In this document: positions 33,361 to 42,086 of the stretch, piece by piece | Numbering within the stretch: the first letter of the stretch is position 1 | How the letters are laid out: the number at the start of each line of letters is the position of its first letter | Origin: Paenibacillus ehimensis NBRC 15659 | Lineage (GTDB): Bacteria > Bacillota > Bacilli > Paenibacillales > NBRC-103111 | Length of the DNA: 64,000 bases | Direction of reading: 5' to 3' | NCBI RefSeq assembly: GCF_004000785.1 | Contig: NZ_BILX01000018.1 | Location: 1-64,000, forward strand | Notes under the pieces: generated by a model | What the model saw: only the letters and a program-made list of their open reading frames with translations | Databases searched by the model: none | What the model was told of the DNA's origin: nothing | Program-made: the position numbers and the translations under genes

Positions 33361-34584
33361 ATGGAAAACGATCGAACGAAAATACCGGTAACGGTGCTGA
33401 GCGGTTATTTGGGCGCCGGGAAGACGACCATTTTAAATTATGTGCTGAACCACCGTCATGGCTTGAAGGTGGCGGTCATCGTCAACGATCTCAGCGAAGT
33501 GAACGTCGATGCGGCGCTGATTCAAGAGGGGGGCGGGCTGTCCCGTACGGAGGAAAAGCTGGTCGAAATGTCAAACGGCTGCATCTGCTGTACGCTGCGG
33601 GAAGACCTGCTCCGCGAGGTGGAACGGCTGGCGCTCGACGGCCGGTTCGATTACATCCTGATCGAATCGACCGGGGTGGGCGAGCCGGTGCCGGTGGCGC
33701 AGACGTTCACGTATATCGACGAAGAGCACGGCATCGATCTGTCCCGATGGTGCCGGTTGGACTGCATGGTTACGGTGGTGGACGCTTACCGGTTCTGGCA
33801 CGACTACTCCTCGGGCGAATCGCTGCTGGAGCGGCAGCAGGCCGTAGGCGCGGACGATACGCGCGATGTGGTCGACCTGCTGATCAGCCAGATCGAGTTC
33901 TGCGACGTGCTTGTCTTGAACAAGTGCGATCTGGTAGAAGAGGGCGAGCTGAATGAGCTGGAAGGCGTGCTGAGAAAGCTTCAGCCGCGGGCGAAGCTGC
34001 TGCGCGCCGAACGGGGGCGGGTGAACCCGGAAGAGATTCTGAACACCGGCCTGTTCGACTTCGAAGCTGCGAGCACCTCGGCAGGCTGGATGCAGGAGCT
34101 GATGAACGATCATCATACGCCGGAGACGGAGGAGTACGGCATCACCTCGTTCGTCTATGAGCGCCGCCGTCCGTTCCATCCCGAACGGCTTACGGCGTGG
34201 ATGTCCGATTGGCCGGAGGAGATCGTCCGCGCGAAGGGGACGGTGTGGCTGGCGAGCCGCAATGCGCTTGCGCAAAGCTTGAGCCAGGCCGGCCCTTCGA
34301 TTCAATTCGGCCCGGCCGGCTACTGGGTGGCCGCGCTCCCGGAAGCGGAGCGCCAGGCCGTGCTGGCCGAGGAGCCGGAGCTGGCGCAGCATTGGGACCC
34401 CGTCTTCGGGGACCGGACGACGAAGCTGGTCTTGATCGGGATCGCGCCGGATAAGCAACGGATCGTAGCCGAGCTGGACGCGTGCCTGCTCACGGATGAA
34501 GAGATGGCTGGGGATTGGCGGCTGCTGCCCGACAGGCTGCCGAACGTCTCGACAGAGCAATTGGAAGCGGCATTGCTGCAATAA
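33361..34584 (+). CDS. COG0523/CobW-type GTPase, probable zinc metallochaperone
   Basis: A 407-residue G3E GTPase. Walker [10 protein letters not shown] (15-23), the metal-binding CxCC motif GCICCTL (Cys74, 76, 77), switch ESTGVGEP and the NKCD guanine specificity motif; a CobW C-terminal domain follows (about 265-400). COG0523 proteins such as ZagA (YciC) deliver zinc to target enzymes under zinc starvation. The Zur-like box in its promoter and the L33 gene downstream support that reading over a cobalamin role, although a cobalamin riboswitch follows the operon. Confidence 0.87.
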   Translation: MENDRTKIPVTVLSGYLGAGKTTILNYVLNHRHGLKVAVIVNDLSEVNVDAALIQEGGGLSRTEEKLVEMSNGCICCTLREDLLREVERLALDGRFDYILIESTGVGEPVPVAQTFTYIDEEHGIDLSRWCRLDCMVTVVDAYRFWHDYSSGESLLERQQAVGADDTRDVVDLLISQIEFCDVLVLNKCDLVEEGELNELEGVLRKLQPRAKLLRAERGRVNPEEILNTGLFDFEAASTSAGWMQELMNDHHTPETEEYGITSFVYERRRPFHPERLTAWMSDWPEEIVRAKGTVWLASRNALAQSLSQAGPSIQFGPAGYWVAALPEAERQAVLAEEPELAQHWDPVFGDRTTKLVLIGIAPDKQRIVAELDACLLTDEEMAGDWRLLPDRLPNVSTEQLEAALLQ

Positions 34585-34613
34585 ACCCTATAGATGGAAA
34601 GGAGGTGTCCCTT

Positions 34614-34763
34614 ATGCGCGTCATCGTTACTTTAGCCTGCACCGAATGCGGCGACCGGAACTACACGACAACTAAGAACAAGAAAACTCATCCGGGACGG
34701 CTCGAGCTCCGCAAATACTGCCCCCGGCTCAAGAAGGTTACCCTGCACCGGGAAACGCGGTAA
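34614..34763 (+). CDS. rpmG: Ribosomal protein L33 paralogue with an incomplete zinc ribbon
   Basis: A 49-residue L33 of the 50S subunit ([27 protein letters not shown]). Zinc-binding L33 has four cysteines; here three remain (Cys9, 12, 36) and the fourth position is Leu39, so stable zinc binding is doubtful. Zinc-free L33 copies are made under Zur control to release zinc from ribosomes. It lies 29 bases after the COG0523 gene with AAAGGAGGT, probably in the same Zur-controlled operon. Confidence 0.88.
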   Translation: MRVIVTLACTECGDRNYTTTKNKKTHPGRLELRKYCPRLKKVTLHRETR

Positions 34764-34844
34764 GATGCGGCAGGTAAGGGGCAGGAACATATTGACAATG
34801 CCTCCTCCCCTCGGGTATCGTTAGGTTCATAACAACCGAATACG

Positions 34845-35022
34845 GGGAATCGGGTGCTTCGGACCTTGTCCGAAGCTTAAAAGGGAAGACGAGTGCAAAA
34901 CCGTCGCGGTCCCGCCACTGTGAAGGGTGCTTGATTCAAGCTATCGCTCGGCAGCATGCCACTGAAGACAGGTCTTCGGGAAGGCGCCGAGCGGGATGCC
35001 CTAAGCCAGGATACCTGCCTGA
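34845..35022 (+). ncRNA. Cobalamin riboswitch
   Basis: Sequence shows CCGCCACTGTGAAGG (34914-34928), a GCCACTG-A core repeat at 34958, and the B12 box AAGCCAGGATACCTGCCTG (35003-35021), in the order and spacing of AdoCbl-type riboswitches. Regulates the following [2Fe-2S] ferredoxin-like gene. Confidence 0.92.
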
Positions 35023-35145
35023 TCCGATAGCACGCTGGACCCTACGGAGCATAGGGAGGTGTTAGGATACGAAGAACGGATATGCCGATGCACGGAGCTG
35101 CTGTCCTACAGACAGAGCATTTCGCGCATGCAGATACGGGTCTGA

Positions 35146-35192
35146 CAAGGAGTATTTCTAACCGACAGGGTTGGAATGCTCCTTTTCTTTTT
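35146..35192 (+). terminator. Terminator between the cobalamin riboswitch and the ferredoxin-like gene
   Basis: AAGGAGTATTTCTAACC pairs with GGTTGGAATGCTCCTT, followed by TTCTTTTT. It is the probable expression platform output: cobalamin binding would favour termination. Confidence 0.75.
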
Positions 35193-35214
35193 ATGAAAAG
35201 GAGGAGGCGGGAAG

Positions 35215-35589
35215 ATGACGACATGGAATTTGTCCGGTACGCGCCACCATGTGTTTATCTGCAACGGCGGAAGCTGTATGAGACAGCAAGGCGAGGAAGT
35301 GACCAAGGCGATCCGCGAGGAGATTGCCCGGCAGCAGGCGGACGCCATCGTTCACACGACAAGAACGCGATGCAACGGACGGTGCGAAGACGCTTGTATC
35401 GTCATCGTCTATCCGGAGGGCGTCTGGTACAAAGAAATGACCCCCGAGCTGGGACGGGAGCTGGTGAGGGATCATTTGCTCGGCGGACGCCCGATCCGGG
35501 AGCAGGTTCTCTATACGTATCAGGAAGAATTCGTCGCGACGACGCGGGGGGCCGAAGGAACGAACAAACCGCAGCCCTCGGCCGGCTGA
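35215..35589 (+). CDS. Thioredoxin-like [2Fe-2S] ferredoxin, CbiW-like
   Basis: A 124-residue protein with cysteines spaced as in thioredoxin-fold ferredoxins: Cys16, Cys21 (CNGGSC) and Cys53, Cys57, Cys61 (CNGRCEDAC). Such proteins occur in cobalamin operons, for example CbiW of Bacillus megaterium, perhaps for redox steps of cobalt or ring chemistry. GGAGGAGG precedes ATG 35215. Only the riboswitch ties it to B12 here, since no cbi/cob synthesis gene is in the window. Confidence 0.75.
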   Translation: MTTWNLSGTRHHVFICNGGSCMRQQGEEVTKAIREEIARQQADAIVHTTRTRCNGRCEDACIVIVYPEGVWYKEMTPELGRELVRDHLLGGRPIREQVLYTYQEEFVATTRGAEGTNKPQPSAG

Positions 35590-35601
35590 TATGCAGCGGT
35601 T

Positions 35602-35630
35602 TTGCAACCTTCCGGATTCCGTGCTATAAT
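35602..35630 (+). promoter_or_regulatory. Promoter of the CDF efflux gene leader
   Basis: TTGCAA (35602-35607), 17 bases, TATAAT (35625-35630). Confidence 0.7.
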
Positions 35631-35708
35631 GGTCGATGTTATTTTTTGAGCGCGGTGATGGTTATGATTCTGCATAGGACGGTTTTGCCTCATAAAAAAG
35701 CTTTTCCA

Positions 35709-35742
35709 ACCCTTGGCCGGACGGCCGGGGGTTTTTTGTTTC
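35709..35742 (+). terminator. Terminator inside the leader of the CDF gene
   Basis: AACCCTTGGCC pairs with GGCCGGGGGTT around GGAC, followed by TTTTTTG. It lies between a promoter and the gene, so it may be an attenuator; a 40-codon frame (35655-35777) spans it. Confidence 0.65.
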
Positions 35743-35773
35743 CTATGGGAAAAAGTTCTGGCGGGGGTCATAA

Positions 35774-36664
35774 ATGATGAGTAAGGGGAACAATGCTTCC
35801 ATTGCAGCGGTGTGGATCAGCCTGATCAGCAATATTGTTCTGACGCTGCTCAAGCTGACCGTCGGCTTTCTATCCGGCAGCCAAGTGCTGCTTGCGGACG
35901 GCGTGCACAATGCGGGCGACGTCATTGCGACGGCTGCGGCATTAAGCTCGATGCGGATTTCCAAACGTCCGGCGGACGAGGATCACCCGTACGGACACGG
36001 CAAAGCCGAGGTGCTCGGCTCCGCCTTCGTGGCCGTCGTGCTGGCGCTCGCCGCCTTGTTCATCGGCTATCACGCCGCTGCCGCGCTGTTCGAGGAACCG
36101 GCGGAAGCCAGCGTACTGGCGCTGATCGCTGCCTTGGTTTCTTTGGTCTGGAAGCAAGCCTTGTATATTTACACGATCCGGATCGGCAGACGCACGAACA
36201 GCAAAGGACTCATCGCTACGGCTTACGACCATCTGGCCGACGTGTACGCGTCGCTTGCGGCCGTCGTAGGTATCTCGCTTGCCATGCTCGGGGAGGCTTG
36301 GAGCATCCCGTACTTGGCCTATGGCGACCCGCTCGCCGGTATTATCGTATCGATTCTCGTGCTGAAGCTGGCTTACTCGATGGGGCAGGAAGCGTTTGAC
36401 GTGCTGATGGAAAAAGCGGTGAAGCCGGAGAAGCTGGGCGAATATGCAGCCCTCATCTTAACGATTCCGCAGGTGAAGCGGATCGACCGGCTTCGGGCGA
36501 GAGAGCACGGGCATTATATTTTGGTCGATCTGCGGGTCAGCATTCCGGGCGAGCTTACGGTTCAGGAAGGACACGATATTTCCCGGCAAATCAAGCGGGC
36601 CATTATGGAGCGGCATGCCGATGTCGACGAAGTGCTCATCCATTTGAATCCATGGTATGAATAA
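35774..36664 (+). CDS. Cation diffusion facilitator (CDF) metal efflux protein
   Basis: A 296-residue membrane antiporter that exports Zn, Fe, Mn or related ions in exchange for protons. Six helices and paired metal sites: DGVHNAGD (42-49), HPYGHGKAE (about 72-80), YDHLADVYAS (about 157-166), then a cytosolic metal-binding domain (HILVDLRVSIPGELTVQEGHDISRQI region). Metal specificity is not predictable by eye. Preceded by its own promoter and an internal terminator; followed by a coupled ABC pair, giving an efflux-type metal cluster. Confidence 0.9.
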   Translation: MMSKGNNASIAAVWISLISNIVLTLLKLTVGFLSGSQVLLADGVHNAGDVIATAAALSSMRISKRPADEDHPYGHGKAEVLGSAFVAVVLALAALFIGYHAAAALFEEPAEASVLALIAALVSLVWKQALYIYTIRIGRRTNSKGLIATAYDHLADVYASLAAVVGISLAMLGEAWSIPYLAYGDPLAGIIVSILVLKLAYSMGQEAFDVLMEKAVKPEKLGEYAALILTIPQVKRIDRLRAREHGHYILVDLRVSIPGELTVQEGHDISRQIKRAIMERHADVDEVLIHLNPWYE

Positions 36665-36692
36665 GCTTTTTGAAAAAGGGGGGCGCTCGCGA

Positions 36693-37475
36693 TTGGCATC
36701 CGTATTAACGATGGAAAAGCTTGCGAAATACCGGCAGCGAGGCGGTGAAGGAAGCGCTGCGTTATTCAGGGGCATGACGGCCGAGCTGGAGGAAGGCGGC
36801 ATGGTCGCGCTGCTTGGCGCTTCCGGGCAGGGCAAAAGCACGCTGCTGCGCATCCTCGCATGGCTTGACGCCGCAGACGAGGGGGAGCTGCGGCTGGGCG
36901 GCAAGCCGGCTTCCGCATGGAAGCCGCAGGAGTGGCGGACGAAGGTAGCTTACGTCGCCCAGCAGGCCGTCATGCTGCCGGGTACCGTGGAGGATAATCT
37001 GTCCACGGTCAGCCGCCTGCACCGCCGCCCGTTCGACCGTCCGCTCGCCGCCCGCTGCATGGAAGCGCTCGGTCTCGGCGGGATGGCTTGGAGCAAGCCT
37101 GCAGGAGAGCTGTCGGGCGGCGAAAAGCAGCGGCTCGCCCTGGTCCGCTCGCTGCTGCTTCGGCCGGACGTTCTGTTGCTGGACGAAGTCACCGCATCCT
37201 TGGACCCGCACAGCCGGACGGCAGCCGAGCGGCTGCTGCGGGAATGGAACGAGCGGGAAGGGACCGCACAGCTGTGGGTAACGCACGATCTGGAGCAGGC
37301 GCGCAGCGTCAGCCGGCGCGTATGGTTTATGGCCGAGGGGACGCTGCTGGAGAACCGGGAGACGCGGGATTTTTTTCATGCGCCGGAAACGGAGCCCGGC
37401 CGCCGGTTCACGGCAGCGTTATCCGTTGCGGCCGCCGCCGGGAAGGAGGATGCGGAATGTCCAACCTGGCGCTAA
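36693..37475 (+). CDS. FetA/YbbL-like ABC transporter ATP-binding protein
   Basis: A 260-residue ATPase with Walker A GASGQGKST, Q-loop VAYVAQQA, signature ELSGGEKQR, Walker B VLLLDEVTASLD and His in VTHDLE. The partner downstream is FetB-like, so this is the FetAB family, described in E. coli as an iron exporter. TTG 36693 sits 9 bases after AAGGGGGG; ATG 36657 overlapping the CDF stop is a possible alternative. Overlaps the permease gene by 19 bases. Confidence 0.82.
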   Translation: MASVLTMEKLAKYRQRGGEGSAALFRGMTAELEEGGMVALLGASGQGKSTLLRILAWLDAADEGELRLGGKPASAWKPQEWRTKVAYVAQQAVMLPGTVEDNLSTVSRLHRRPFDRPLAARCMEALGLGGMAWSKPAGELSGGEKQRLALVRSLLLRPDVLLLDEVTASLDPHSRTAAERLLREWNEREGTAQLWVTHDLEQARSVSRRVWFMAEGTLLENRETRDFFHAPETEPGRRFTAALSVAAAAGKEDAECPTWR

Positions 37476-38209
37476 TCAGCACGCTGGTGTTCGTCGTCGT
37501 GACCATGCTTGTCTCTGTCTGGCAGAAGCTCGGCCTGGAGAAGGACGTGGCGATCGGCACTATCCGGTCCGCGGTGCAGCTGCTGCTCGTCGGGTATGTG
37601 CTCCAGTTCGTCTTCCATACGGACCGCCCCTGGTTCATGGTACTGATCATCGGCGTGATGATTGCGGTCGCCTCGTGGAACGCCGGACAGCGTGCCAAGG
37701 GCGTCGCCGGCATCCGGCTGCGCATTGCCGTTGCGATTACGGCAACGGAAGCGATCACGATGACGCTGCTGCTCGGCTTCGGTATTATTCAGCCGACGCC
37801 GCAGTATATCATCCCGATCAGCGGGATTACGATCGGCAGCGCGATGATCGTCTCCGGCTTGCTGCTGAACCAGATGAAGCGGGAGCTGGAGGCCTCCCGG
37901 GGCGAGATCGAAGCTTTGCTGGCGCTGGGCGCGACGCTGCGGCAGGCGATTCAGCAGTCGCTCAAGCGCTCGATCAAATCCAGCATGATCCCGACGATCG
38001 ACGGGATGAAGACGGTCGGCCTCGTTCAGCTACCGGGCATGATGACCGGGATGATCGTGGCGGGAGCCAATCCGGTCGAAGCGGTGCGGTACCAAATATT
38101 GATCATGTTCGTGCTTTCCTCCTCGGCAGCGATTACGGGAATGCTGCTTGGGCTGATCAGCTACAAGCTGTGGTTTACCCGTGATGGCCGCTTGCGGCCA
38201 GGCGGATAG
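37457..38209 (+). CDS. FetB/YbbM-like ABC transporter permease
   Basis: A 250-residue membrane protein with about seven helices and the UPF0014/FetB signature: LGLEKDVAIGTIRSAVQLLLVGYVL, then RSIKSSMIPTIDGMKTVGLVQLPGMMTG. GGAGG precedes ATG 37457 inside the end of the ATPase gene. Together with the CDF protein it suggests removal of excess iron or a similar metal. Ends before a strong terminator. Confidence 0.88.
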   Translation: MSNLALISTLVFVVVTMLVSVWQKLGLEKDVAIGTIRSAVQLLLVGYVLQFVFHTDRPWFMVLIIGVMIAVASWNAGQRAKGVAGIRLRIAVAITATEAITMTLLLGFGIIQPTPQYIIPISGITIGSAMIVSGLLLNQMKRELEASRGEIEALLALGATLRQAIQQSLKRSIKSSMIPTIDGMKTVGLVQLPGMMTGMIVAGANPVEAVRYQILIMFVLSSSAAITGMLLGLISYKLWFTRDGRLRPGG

Positions 38210-38247
38210 GACAAGCCTTCTTCCTAAGCGGGAAGGAGGCTTGTTCA
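38210..38247 (+). terminator. Terminator after fetB-like gene
   Basis: ACAAGCCTTCTTCC pairs with GGAAGGAGGCTTGT, followed by TCATTATT. Confidence 0.75.
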
Positions 38248-38362
38248 TTATTGCACGGCTTTGTCGGATCTTGATCTATACAATTAAAAAACGTTGCGTT
38301 AGAATGGGAATCAATTTAGCGGATGTTTCGCGACAACAATCGAAGCGGAGGTTCGTCAGCCT

Positions 38363-39328
38363 ATGAAAGCTCTGTTGGCGGGTTTGGGAGTTGCCGGGTT
38401 CGGCATGTACAAAAAGCTAAGGCAGAAAGGGGGGATTGAAGTGGCGGTCGTCGAGCCTAATCCGGCGATGAAGGAAAAGCTCGGCGCGGATGACACGCCT
38501 TTTTATACTTCGCTTGAGGAAGCGCTTGCAGCGGAGAAGCCGGATATTTTCGTCAATGTGACGCCGCCCCATGTGCATACCGCCATCAACAACCGGGTGT
38601 TCGATCTCGGGCTGCCGGTGCTGTGCGAGAAGCCGATCGCTTTTGATTATACCGAATCGATACAGATCGTGGAACGGTCCGTGAAGGAACGGATTCCGTT
38701 CATGATCGCGGAAAATTACCGCCGCTTCCCGTACATGCGGAAGCTGAAAGCGCTGCTCGACGCCGGAACGATCGGCCGGATTTCGGCCATCGACGTGCAA
38801 TTTTACCGGTACCACCATACGCAGCGCAACTATACCGTCAGCCTGCTGGACGATATCGCGGTGCATCATTTTGATTTGATGCGCTATTTGACCGGAAAGG
38901 AGGGCGTCCGGATATTCGCCCGGAATTTCAATCCGGTCGGCAGCTGGAGCGCGGAGCCCGCGAATATGAATTTGTACGCGTTTCTGGAAATGGAGGCTGG
39001 GATCGCGGTAAGCTATACCGGTTCGATTACGTCCCGGGGCGAACCAACCGAATGGGGCGGGAATTGGCGTATCGAAGGGACGGAGGGCGTCATCGAAGTG
39101 AAAAATAAGGAGCTGCTTGTGCTCAAAGACGGCGCCGTCACCCGCTTCGACGATTACAGCGACGTCGTGGCAACGGATACGCTCACCGAGTTTCTGGATT
39201 CGCTGCGCGAAGGCCGGGAAAGCGAGACGAGCGGACGCGATTATCTTCGGACGCAAGGACTGGTGTATTATGCGGCCGAATCGAGCCGCGAAGGCCGGGC
39301 TATAGATATTCTACTGCACCGCATATAA
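38363..39328 (+). CDS. Gfo/Idh/MocA family oxidoreductase
   Basis: A 321-residue NAD(P)-dependent sugar or inositol dehydrogenase-type protein. Rossmann motif GLGVAGFG (7-14), catalytic-lysine motif CEKPIA (about 93-98), and HHFDLMRYL in the substrate domain. It starts at ATG 38363 behind GCGGAGG. It heads a probable operon with an amidohydrolase related to fuconolactonase and a TIM-barrel isomerase-like protein, which would fit oxidation of a sugar to a lactone, hydrolysis and isomerisation. Substrate unknown. Confidence 0.88.
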   Translation: MKALLAGLGVAGFGMYKKLRQKGGIEVAVVEPNPAMKEKLGADDTPFYTSLEEALAAEKPDIFVNVTPPHVHTAINNRVFDLGLPVLCEKPIAFDYTESIQIVERSVKERIPFMIAENYRRFPYMRKLKALLDAGTIGRISAIDVQFYRYHHTQRNYTVSLLDDIAVHHFDLMRYLTGKEGVRIFARNFNPVGSWSAEPANMNLYAFLEMEAGIAVSYTGSITSRGEPTEWGGNWRIEGTEGVIEVKNKELLVLKDGAVTRFDDYSDVVATDTLTEFLDSLREGRESETSGRDYLRTQGLVYYAAESSREGRAIDILLHRI

Positions 39329-39376
39329 TTTAATGGAGTCGAGATTAAGCACTACGCATGCTAAGGAGGAGCTAAG

Positions 39377-40222
39377 GTGAGAATCGATGCGCACCAGCAT
39401 TACTGGAAGCTGGAACGGGGCGATTACGGCTGGATTACGCCGGAAATGAGCGTGTTGTACCGGGATTACGAGCCGCGCGATTTGGAGGCTCATCTGGCGG
39501 CGAACCGGATCGACCGGACGATTGCCGTTCAAGCGGCGCCTACGCTGTCGGACACGGAATATATGCTGGAGCTGGCCGGGCGATCCGAACGCATTGCAGG
39601 GGTTGTCGGCTGGATCGATCTGGAGCGCCCGGATTACCGGGAGCAGTACCGGATTTTCAAGCGGCATCCGTCGTTTGTCGGTTTTCGGGCCATGATTCAA
39701 GAGATGGAGCGGGCGGAAGACATGCTCCGGCCGCACATCGTCGAGGCGATGCAATTTTTTGCCGAGGAAGACTTTCCGGTGGACCTGCTGTTGAAATCGC
39801 ATCAGCTGCCGGCGGTGCTCAAGCTGCTGGAACGGACGCCGAATCTGCGGGCGGTGATCGACCATATCGCGAAGCCGCAAATCGCCGCGGGCGAATGGGA
39901 GCCCTGGAGCGAGCTCGTAGCGGAAGCCGCAGCGTCCCACCCGCGGCTCTACTGCAAATTGTCGGGGATGGTCACGGAGGCCGACCACCGGAATTGGAAG
40001 CCGGAGCAGTTCGTCCGGTATGTGAGGCATGTGGTGTCCGTTTTTGGCACGGACCGGGTCATGTTCGGCAGCGATTGGCCTGTCTGTCTGCTGGCGGCCA
40101 GCTACGATCAGGTCGTGGAGATGCTGGACAGCGCGCTTCCCGACGGGCTTGAGGCATCGGAGAGGGAAGCCGTTTTTGGCCGAAACGCCCTTCGCTTCTA
40201 CAAGCTGGAGCATCTGTTGTGA
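39377..40222 (+). CDS. Amidohydrolase, L-fuconolactonase-like (COG3618)
   Basis: A 281-residue metal-dependent hydrolase with N-terminal DAHQHYW (4-10), VIDHIAKP (about 156-163) and C-terminal FGSDWPVC (about 231-238), the hallmarks of COG3618 lactonases such as L-rhamnono- and L-fuconolactonase. GTG 39377 follows AAGGAGGAG. It sits 48 bases after the Gfo/Idh/MocA gene, whose product could supply a sugar lactone. Confidence 0.85.
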   Translation: MRIDAHQHYWKLERGDYGWITPEMSVLYRDYEPRDLEAHLAANRIDRTIAVQAAPTLSDTEYMLELAGRSERIAGVVGWIDLERPDYREQYRIFKRHPSFVGFRAMIQEMERAEDMLRPHIVEAMQFFAEEDFPVDLLLKSHQLPAVLKLLERTPNLRAVIDHIAKPQIAAGEWEPWSELVAEAAASHPRLYCKLSGMVTEADHRNWKPEQFVRYVRHVVSVFGTDRVMFGSDWPVCLLAASYDQVVEMLDSALPDGLEASEREAVFGRNALRFYKLEHLL

Positions 40223-40253
40223 AGCGGATCATAAAAGCATAGTTAAAGCGTTG

Positions 40254-40291
40254 AAGAGACACGCGCCAATGGCGCGGTCTCTTTTTTTCTA
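40254..40291 (+). terminator. Terminator after the amidohydrolase gene
   Basis: AGAGACACGCGCC pairs with GGCGCGGTCTCT around AAT, followed by TTTTTTT. Confidence 0.85.
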
Positions 40292-40388
40292 GGCTGGCTC
40301 CCGTCGGCGGGGGACAGCGTTCTTGACGAAAGCTTCCGGGTGGGCTATGCTTCCATGAAGATATTTTGAAGCGGGAGGGGCTGCTCGG

Positions 40389-41183
40389 ATGGCACAGTCT
40401 TACGAGAACAAGCTGTATATCGGCACGATATTGCTGGAACGGAACCGGTGGGCGGCGGAGCGCAAGCCGTCCTATGCAGTCAGCGATTGGCAGGAACGGT
40501 TTCAAGAAGACGGCTTCGACGGAATGGAGCTGTGGGACAATCACGCGCTACTGGCGGACGAACGGGAGCAATCGGCGCTGGAGGCTTCAGGCCGCGTAGC
40601 GATCGTCAATTCGTATATCGGTTTCGAGGATGGCGACGAGGCGGAGAAGAAGCGTGATGAGGCTGCATCTTTGGTAAAACGGCTGCGTGCCCCGGCGGTT
40701 AAATTCAATCTCGGTGCGGACCCGGCGCGGCTTCCGGTTTATATAGCCAACGTCAAACGCTGGGCGGAGCTGCTGCCGGCAGACTGCCGAATCTTATGCG
40801 AGTGTCACCCGGGAACGGTCGCGGAGCACCCCGATGCCGCTGCGGAAATGCTGCGCCGGTTAGGGGACGGGCCGTTCCAGGCGATTGTGCATCCGTTCTT
40901 CTGCTTGGGAGAACTCGGAGATTGGTTCAAAAAGCTGGGGTCTGCGATCACCCATGCTCATGTGCAGCTTCGAGACGGGGACAACCGGTTTGTCCGCTTA
41001 AGCCGACAGCCGGAGCTCGTGAAAGACCGGCTGGCTTTAATGAGAAGCTGGGGCTTTCGCGGCTCGTTTACGATGGAATTCACCGAGGGAGTCCGCGTAA
41101 ACGAAGACCGGGAGGCATTATACGAAGCGGCGCTCGAAGATTTGCAAATTTTGCGTAACATTTGGAGCGGAAATCCGTCTTAA
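40389..41183 (+). CDS. Xylose isomerase-like TIM-barrel protein
   Basis: A 264-residue protein of the sugar isomerase/AP endonuclease-2 TIM-barrel group: DGFDGMELWDNH near the start, VKFNLG, CECHPG (metal-site residues), HAHVQLRDGD and TMEFTEG with a C-terminal Glu. GCGGGAGGGGC precedes ATG 40389. It is separated from the amidohydrolase by a terminator but same strand and theme suggest one catabolic locus. Could be an isomerase, epimerase or inositol-pathway enzyme. Confidence 0.75.
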   Translation: MAQSYENKLYIGTILLERNRWAAERKPSYAVSDWQERFQEDGFDGMELWDNHALLADEREQSALEASGRVAIVNSYIGFEDGDEAEKKRDEAASLVKRLRAPAVKFNLGADPARLPVYIANVKRWAELLPADCRILCECHPGTVAEHPDAAAEMLRRLGDGPFQAIVHPFFCLGELGDWFKKLGSAITHAHVQLRDGDNRFVRLSRQPELVKDRLALMRSWGFRGSFTMEFTEGVRVNEDREALYEAALEDLQILRNIWSGNPS

Positions 41184-41215
41184 AGATTAAAGAGAGGTTG
41201 GAGGGGGCGAAAATC

Positions 41216-41272
41216 GTGGTAAAGGGGCTGGAGAATTTTTATAGGAGCATGCAGCTCGTTCAATTTTTATAA
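41216..41272 (+). CDS. Possible 18-residue peptide before the membrane domain gene
   Basis: GTG 41216 follows GGAGGGGG with about 9 bases of spacing and reads (M)VKGLENFYRSMQLVQFL, ending at TAA 41270-41272, 13 bases before the next gene. It might be a leader or signalling peptide. Coding status unproven. Confidence 0.3.
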   Translation: MVKGLENFYRSMQLVQFL

Positions 41273-41285
41273 GGGAGGAAAATAC

Positions 41286-41948
41286 GTGGAACTAGCCATT
41301 TCCATAGCACTTTCCACACTTGAGACGGTTACGATATTTGTTCTGATAATGGTTTCTTTCCGTTATCGACAATCCTATCGTCTTTTGGCCGTCGCCAGTC
41401 TAGGGCTCGTTCTTGCCGTATTCTCTCTGTGGGCGCGAATGGTTCTTATGCAGCCGATAGTAGACAATTTATTTCAATTATTTGCCATGTGCATATACTT
41501 AAAGTTCGTTTATCGAATTCGTTGGTTCGATGCTTCGATTATGCTATGTTTTGGATGTTTGATGTACTTGTTGCTTCAGGGACTGGTTGTACTTTTCTTT
41601 AAGATAGGGTATGGTTATTTTTTGGAAGATTACCACGATATCACATCGTATCAAACCTTCATGCTGCAGATGGTTACGTTCCCCCTTGGGCTTGGAATAG
41701 CATGGATTATCAAAAAGAAAAATGGAGGCTTCACGTTCATCTCCAGTCACATGCGGAGAAGAGCGAAGTGGACCGGAATCAATCGGAGCATTCTCGGAAG
41801 CCTTATCTGCAGCGGGGTGCTTCTAATTGTCGGTTTGATTTCCACTGGATATGGCAACCAACTTACTTATTACACATTTTTTTCGTTTCTCTTCATTTTT
41901 TTTGTTTATTTGGTGTTACTTTTTTATCGAAAAGACTATTTGGAATAG
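41286..41948 (+). CDS. Polytopic membrane protein resembling a sensor kinase input domain
   Basis: A 220-residue protein with about six or seven hydrophobic helices (from residue 3 to the end) and a short basic loop (IIKKKNGGFTFISSHMRRRAKW). Helix number and order resemble the N-terminal membrane part of AgrC/10TM-type sensors, but the frame ends at YRKDYLE with no HisKA or ATPase domain. GTG 41286 follows GGGAGG. Lower GC than its neighbours. Either an independent membrane protein or a truncated sensor; no partner regulator is nearby. Confidence 0.6.
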   Translation: MELAISIALSTLETVTIFVLIMVSFRYRQSYRLLAVASLGLVLAVFSLWARMVLMQPIVDNLFQLFAMCIYLKFVYRIRWFDASIMLCFGCLMYLLLQGLVVLFFKIGYGYFLEDYHDITSYQTFMLQMVTFPLGLGIAWIIKKKNGGFTFISSHMRRRAKWTGINRSILGSLICSGVLLIVGLISTGYGNQLTYYTFFSFLFIFFVYLVLLFYRKDYLE

Positions 41949-42086
41949 AACGAGCGCGCTTATCGCTTGTACGAGAAGGCGCGCTTATCCTTTCAACGAT
42001 CTCCTCTACTCATGACCGGTCCGCTCTCCGCATCCTGCGAATATTCCCACACCATGGCTCCGGCCAAATCCTTTGTTGAATGTAAG

